From: Tieghemiomyces parasiticus
Taxonomy: Eukaryota; Kickxellomycota; Dimargaritomycetes; Dimargaritales; Dimargaritaceae
Assembly: GCA_027575765.1 (NCBI GenBank)
Contig: JANBPT010000150.1
Span: 1 to 64,000, forward strand
Reading direction: 5' to 3'
DNA: 64,000 nt
This document shows, one piece after another, positions 59,874 through 64,000 of this stretch (the stretch's first letter is position 1; the number at the start of each line of letters is the position of its first letter). The notes beneath the pieces were generated by a model, which did not search any database, was not told where the DNA came from, and worked only from the letters and a program-made list of their open reading frames with translations. Both the position numbers and the translations under genes were made by a program.

Positions 59874-60527
59874 CTAGATAGTGGTACCGAACGGGCTGGA
59901 CGAGACGGCCTGAGCACCCGCCATGGCTTTCTGGACAATCATGTTATTGACACAGGAGTAATTGGCCGGGTCGTAGCATATGCCGCTACAGGCGTCATCT
60001 TTGATGGCGCAGAGCGTATTATTGACGCAGTGGTGGGTACTATGGTTGTAAGTCTGGCCGTTGCACTTGGTTTTACACTTGCGGATGGTAGCCGTCGGGG
60101 TAGCTTTCGATGCGGTGCTGGTAAGTGCCGCCGATGATGAGTCGAGACTACTGTCGAGGGGGTCTTCATTCAGATTGATGCTTGGAACCTCGTTCTCCAT
60201 GCTAGTACTCAGGAGGTTCCCGGACGAAACCCCCGCGTCCGAAGTGTCGAGGGAGGCCGCAGGAGAGCTGGGGTCGGTGCCGTGAATACCCGAAAGGAGG
60301 TTACCCATCGGGTCCGAACTGCGAGTCGTATCGGTTACACCGGCACCGCCACCATTGGTTTCGCCAATGGCTGCCATGATACTGTCCTGGGAGAGGTCAC
60401 CCGCGGTATTATCCAGGAGATTGGCCATGGACTCCTCGTTGGCATCGGGGCCAAAATCCTCACCGGCAACAGTGGTGGCCAGTAGAGCGAGGCCGACGCT
60501 ACCAAGGAGAACAAGATGGAAACGCAT
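59874..60527 (-). CDS. secreted CBM52-like Cys-rich protein, long paralogue
   Basis: 217 residues. A signal peptide (about 1-22, MRFHLVLLGSVGLALLATTV) is followed by a long Ser/Asp/Asn/Gly-rich spacer (to about 140) and a C-terminal two-part Cys module: CKTKCNGQTYNHSTHHCVNN with TLCAIKDDAC, then SGICYDPANYSCVNNMIVQK. The second part closely matches the short paralogue at 57508 (CYxxxxYxCVNNxxVQ). Same CBM52/PF10645-type pattern without a catalytic domain. The spacer carries several N-x-S/T and many Ser/Thr sites for glycosylation, as in fungal wall proteins. A TATA element lies about 138 bases upstream. There is no GPI-attachment signal. Confidence 0.8.
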   Translation of the reverse strand: MRFHLVLLGSVGLALLATTVAGEDFGPDANEESMANLLDNTAGDLSQDSIMAAIGETNGGGAGVTDTTRSSDPMGNLLSGIHGTDPSSPAASLDTSDAGVSSGNLLSTSMENEVPSINLNEDPLDSSLDSSSAALTSTASKATPTATIRKCKTKCNGQTYNHSTHHCVNNTLCAIKDDACSGICYDPANYSCVNNMIVQKAMAGAQAVSSSPFGTTI

Positions 60528-62123
60528 AGCGGAGGCAGGGCGGAGTAATATTCAAAGGCGGGTGGGGATAGTGCTGCCCAGGGCGGGTCGGGAATGCAGT
60601 AAATAACGGTATTACGTGGGGTCGAACTACCAGAGAGAAAAAAAAACTGTGACTGGTCGGCAGGTTATATACGAGGAAAAATGGCGCCAGAAACTGGAAA
60701 CTCACGTAAGAGTAGATGGGAATCGGGCCGTAATGAAGGAAGGAGACGGACGTAGGATTATCAAGCTGTGAGCGACGGAGCGAACGCTTATTTGACAGTG
60801 CAATATTTAATCAAGCGGTAGAAAAGGTGGTTTTCGAAAGAACAGAAGTTAAACTGGCGGGAGTTCAATCTGTATAACGAGTAAAAATAAATGTAGTGAA
60901 AACGGGAGGGAAGGGGGGGGGAATGAACAAGTATATTACGTCGAGCACACCTCGTTTATATATGTAGGCATCGCCGTGATTGATGATTTTTATGGGCACG
61001 TTAAAGCAGGGCGCGGACGGATGGAGTGGGCAAGTGCAGGGCAGTCACAGGCGTAGCCGGTATCCAGCGACCGAACATAATAACCAACGCCAAAAGGGTG
61101 GGTTGATAGGTGGGCGAGTAAGTGAAGAGTAGATGGACCGACGGGCGAAATGGCAGGTTCCCGCCCCGTTAAACGGGAAGGGCCCCAGGCCCATTTGGCG
61201 TGGTCCCTCCGCCAATACCGTCGGCGTTGAAAGATCATTTGTCCGGCCAAGACGAGGAAAAAAAGGGAGGGGGAAAGAATAGGGTGACATTAGTGTCTGT
61301 GTAACAACTAAAAATAATCGGTACTGCGGTAGGCGGGTGAACCAGGGAGAAGCGAAGGAGGGGGAGGCCCCCAGAATGCGTGCACAGGTTGGGCAGGTCG
61401 AATGGGAGACAGAAAGAAGATAACAAAAAGAGAGAAGGAGAGCAAGGCGCTCGACGTAGGGCCCTGGCAGACGAAGGTCGCTGATGACTGGAGGAGACGC
61501 CACGGGGCCCCGCTTCGTTTGAAAAAGATCAATAAAAATAAACGGAGGGAGTGGATGGCAGACAGGCCCCGGGGACCACGAGCGAGCGTAGTGAAAGGTC
61601 GGCTAGGGATGAAGGAGAATGGAATAGGGTCACTACTTACTATGGTGGCTGCGCTACGCCAACGTCTACCCCCCCCCTCCCCTCCCCCCTCCGTTTCTAT
61701 CTCTTCACCTTCCGAAATGGCACGGCCTCCGTGGTCAACCAACTACCACAGGACGGATGCGGTCCCTCTGCTTTACCAACAGCCATCGGAGAGATCCTAC
61801 GCCGGCGAGCTCTCCACCAAGACGCCGCGAGGCAAGCTCCCCTTCCCCCGCCCCGTCAACAGTGTTGAAGGAAGCAACGAAGTCAAGGGAGTGGTAAGAT
61901 TAGCCCCCTACAGGGAAGGGGGATGCTCATACTCCTCGACCTCTGCCCGTCATCCTCTGTACTACTGGCCACACAACCTTGTCTAACGAGTCAACCGATC
62001 CGCTGGATTGTCAACTTGACGAAATTTAATTAAGACGAAATGCAAATCGAGGGGGTGAAGTGGGGGCCTCCGCCTGAAAGCCCGCCACTCTCCCGCCGCC
62101 CCTCTAACTACTCCACAGGCAAT
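60528..62123. other. spacer, no gene recognised
   Basis: About 1.6 kb upstream of the long CBM52-like gene. Purine-rich runs and short frames on both strands, none with a recognisable family. Confidence 0.45.
60665..60671 (-). promoter_or_regulatory. TATA-like box of long CBM52-like gene
   Basis: Reads TATATAA on the minus strand, about 138 bases upstream of the start codon at 60527, a spacing similar to that in the paralogous gene. Confidence 0.45.
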
Positions 62124-63719
62124 CTAAGCGGTTTCAACATCCTTATGCTTGTCAGCCTCCTCCTTCTCCTTCTCCTGCTTGGCCTGTTCGGCCTCCTCAT
62201 ACCCTTCAAGGACGACATCGTTAAGGCCGAGATCCTCATTCTGGTCCCACGTGCGGTCGTAGTCCTCGATGGTCATATTGGGGTCGGGGTCGGGGGCGTA
62301 CAAGTTCTGCAGGTGACTATTGGCCAGGGGGTCGTCCAAAATCAGCGTGCAGGGCCGGATCCGCCCTTCAATCACGTCGTCCAGGCGGCCCAAGAACCCC
62401 TTGAATTTCTCCCGGCGGTCTCCGGTCGACGAGTCGCCGGACATGAAGGGTCCGGCATTCAGGTTGAGCTCGTTCTTGACCTGAGTGAGGATGCCCTCGA
62501 CGGTGGTGAACCGGCCGCCCAAAGTCCCCGAATGGAGCTCGAGGTCGATTTCCGGAATCTGGAGCCCGCAGGTTTCCGACTTGAGAATATCACGCGAGAG
62601 GTCCTCGGCGTCTTCCATTTTGAGGGTGATACGGCGGCCACGTTTCGATATGGCCCCGCCGGACTTGACTTCATTGCTCTTGTAGCCGCAATGGTCGCAC
62701 GCTGTCGACATAATAATCACATTCTTAAAATGTGGGATACTGATCATGTGCATTCGCGTCTCGCTCGGCGCGTTGCAGGTCGAGCAGTTCGCTGGGAAAG
62801 TGATGACCTCGTCGGGGGCAACCACATCCGCATCCTCGGTTTGGGTGCCGGTGTGGAGCTTGGCCTCCTTCTTCTTATCGCCTTCTTCTTTGGCATTGTC
62901 ATCATGATTATTGGCGTCGTCGTCGTCGTCGGCAGCTGCGAGCGCTAGATTGATGTTATCCTGCTTGCTCCGCTCGTAGTGGGTAATCAGGAGCTGCGGG
63001 TCATCGGCGGGAAACTTGAGGTTTTCAATGTAGCTGTTACCGGCGGGATCATCGACGACGATCGTAAACGGCCGGCCGTCCTCGACGTAGCTTCTTAGCG
63101 TACCGATAATCTCTTCAATCCTGGCGTACACCGCCGGGTCCATGGCCTTCCGAACGGGCTGCTGGGCAGCCAGATCCTCGCGTGCGTGAGAGATGACTCC
63201 TTCGACCGTGGTCAGGCTACCGTTCTTAGCCGGAATCTCCAGGTCGAGCTCTTTGAACGCAATCAATGCCGAGTCCGACTTGACCAGCTGCCGATCCAGG
63301 TCGGCCGCCGTCTCAACCTTACATTCGAACCGCACACCCTTCTCGGCGATGGCACCGCCGCTGCGCACTTCGTTGTTCTTGAGACCGCAGTGCGGGCACT
63401 CAAAGGCCATCAGAATGATCTCCCGAAAATGTGGCACCTTGGTGAGCAGGATGCGGGTGGTACCCTACACTCGCAGTAAGGACAGGTTGGCGGGCCAAGT
63501 GTAAGATAATAGTTGGCACGGGTGGGTTAGTACGGCGAGGTGGCCCTTAAGCGGGAAACTGCTGCCGCTCTCGGTTGCCCGGGGCAATGCTGTGAAATTT
63601 GAACCCGAAGTTCGGCAGCAGGCACTTACATTTTCACCGCAGCTCATGCAGTAGCTCTCGATCTCGGCGGGCTTGGACGAGTCGCCAATGTCCACGTAGA
63701 GGGGTTCGTTTTCGGCCAT
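62124..63719 (-). CDS. ZPR1: zinc-finger protein ZPR1 (two exons)
   Basis: Exon 1 63719-63630, exon 2 63464-62124, phase 0, donor GTAAGT, acceptor TAG; product 476 residues. The splice joins the first zinc finger: YCMSCGEN-GTTRILLTKVPHFREI with FECPHCG (Cys24, 27, 53, 56). A second, repeated finger follows with CSTC and CDHCG. Each is followed by the ZPR1 beta-barrel: NNEVRSGGAIAEKG in the first and SNEVKSGGAISKRG in the second, with TTVEG and a helical hairpin. An acidic linker separates the repeats and the C-terminus is a charged Glu/Lys helix. ZPR1 is a dedicated chaperone for eEF1A folding and binds growth-factor receptors in animals. Translation starting inside exon 2 would lose half of the first finger. 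Confidence 0.95.
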
Positions 63720-64000
63720 GGTGACGAGTTTGGAAGGTGCTAAGAGGCTAGGTGATGCAATGGCAGAAGCTCAGGAGTGGCAAAAAAATACGGTAATCGA
63801 CAAGCACTAGTGAAGCTGATGGCGACACCCTCTGTTGAGCCGTGCGTACTCCTCGCTCTAGTCCTCATGGCCGATGGAGGGCGCCGAGGGAACCCAAGGT
63901 GGAACTTGTGGGCGTGGGGAGCAGCCAAAAAAAAATACCGGGCTGCGGGGGGTTGGCATTCTCGCATTTTGGGCGCAGCAACCTTCGATGGGCTTCTAGG

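Noticed and set aside
59823..60285. Plus-strand frames across the long CBM52-like gene
   Set aside because: Antisense to a signal-peptide protein with a clear Cys pattern; no independent evidence.
1..64000. CRISPR array, rRNA operon or viral integration
   Set aside because: No regularly spaced direct repeats, no rRNA-like conserved blocks, and no capsid, polymerase or integrase frames other than the mariner transposase.

Overview
The window looks like nuclear DNA of a fungus, probably an early-diverging one (a Zoopagomycota/Kickxellomycotina-type mycoparasite is my guess, not shown by the sequence). The evidence is: short spliceosomal introns (about 130-290 nt, mostly GTAAGT or GTNNGT donors and YAG acceptors); fungal housekeeping genes (RAX1-type RGS protein, NOP53, ADE13-type adenylosuccinate lyase, ELO elongase); secreted Cys-rich proteins with CBM52-like repeats; and long gene-poor spacers. 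I see no rRNA, no confident tRNA, no CRISPR and no bacterial operon structure.

Layout: 1-5067 gene-poor, ending in a C/T-rich leader; 5068-6792 forkhead factor (+); 7342-7647 possible tiny spliced gene (-); 10449-11324 ELO fatty-acid elongase (-); 12974-13658 three-exon SLIRP-like RRM protein (-); 14240-15508 Rap1 C-terminal-domain protein (-); 18630-19684 NmrA-like oxidoreductase (+); 22022-28243 four-exon DNMT1-type DNA methyltransferase (+); 29289-30899 RAX1-like RGS membrane protein (-); 33927-35214 complete-length but decayed mariner element; 36168-37829 NOP53 (-); 38207-39577 tubulin-tyrosine-ligase-like enzyme (-), divergent from an unrecognised three-exon gene at 40069-40964 (+); 42724-44710 PWWP plus integrase-binding-domain protein resembling LEDGF/HDGF2 (+); 45784-47318 sulfite oxidase (+); 48276-50906 SAP-SAM protein (-); 51682-53580 adenylosuccinate lyase (-); 56114-56461 Cys-rich small protein (-); 57508-57864 and 59874-60527 paralogous secreted CBM52-like proteins (-); 62124-63719 ZPR1 (-).

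Genes are independent eukaryotic units. Several act on chromatin or chromosomes: DNMT1 (maintenance methylation), the PWWP-IBD protein (probable reader of methylated H3K36 nucleosomes), the Rap1-type protein (telomere or silencing), the SAP-SAM protein and the forkhead factor. I would not call them a cluster without synteny data. The most unusual items are the Rap1 homologue that shows only its C-terminal domain, the fungal PWWP-IBD architecture, the DNMT1 with RFTS and BAH domains but no visible CXXC finger, the secreted CBM52-like pair, and a mariner element whose ends are nearly identical while its transposase is broken. Exon boundaries were worked out by hand from reading phase and splice consensus and need transcript support.
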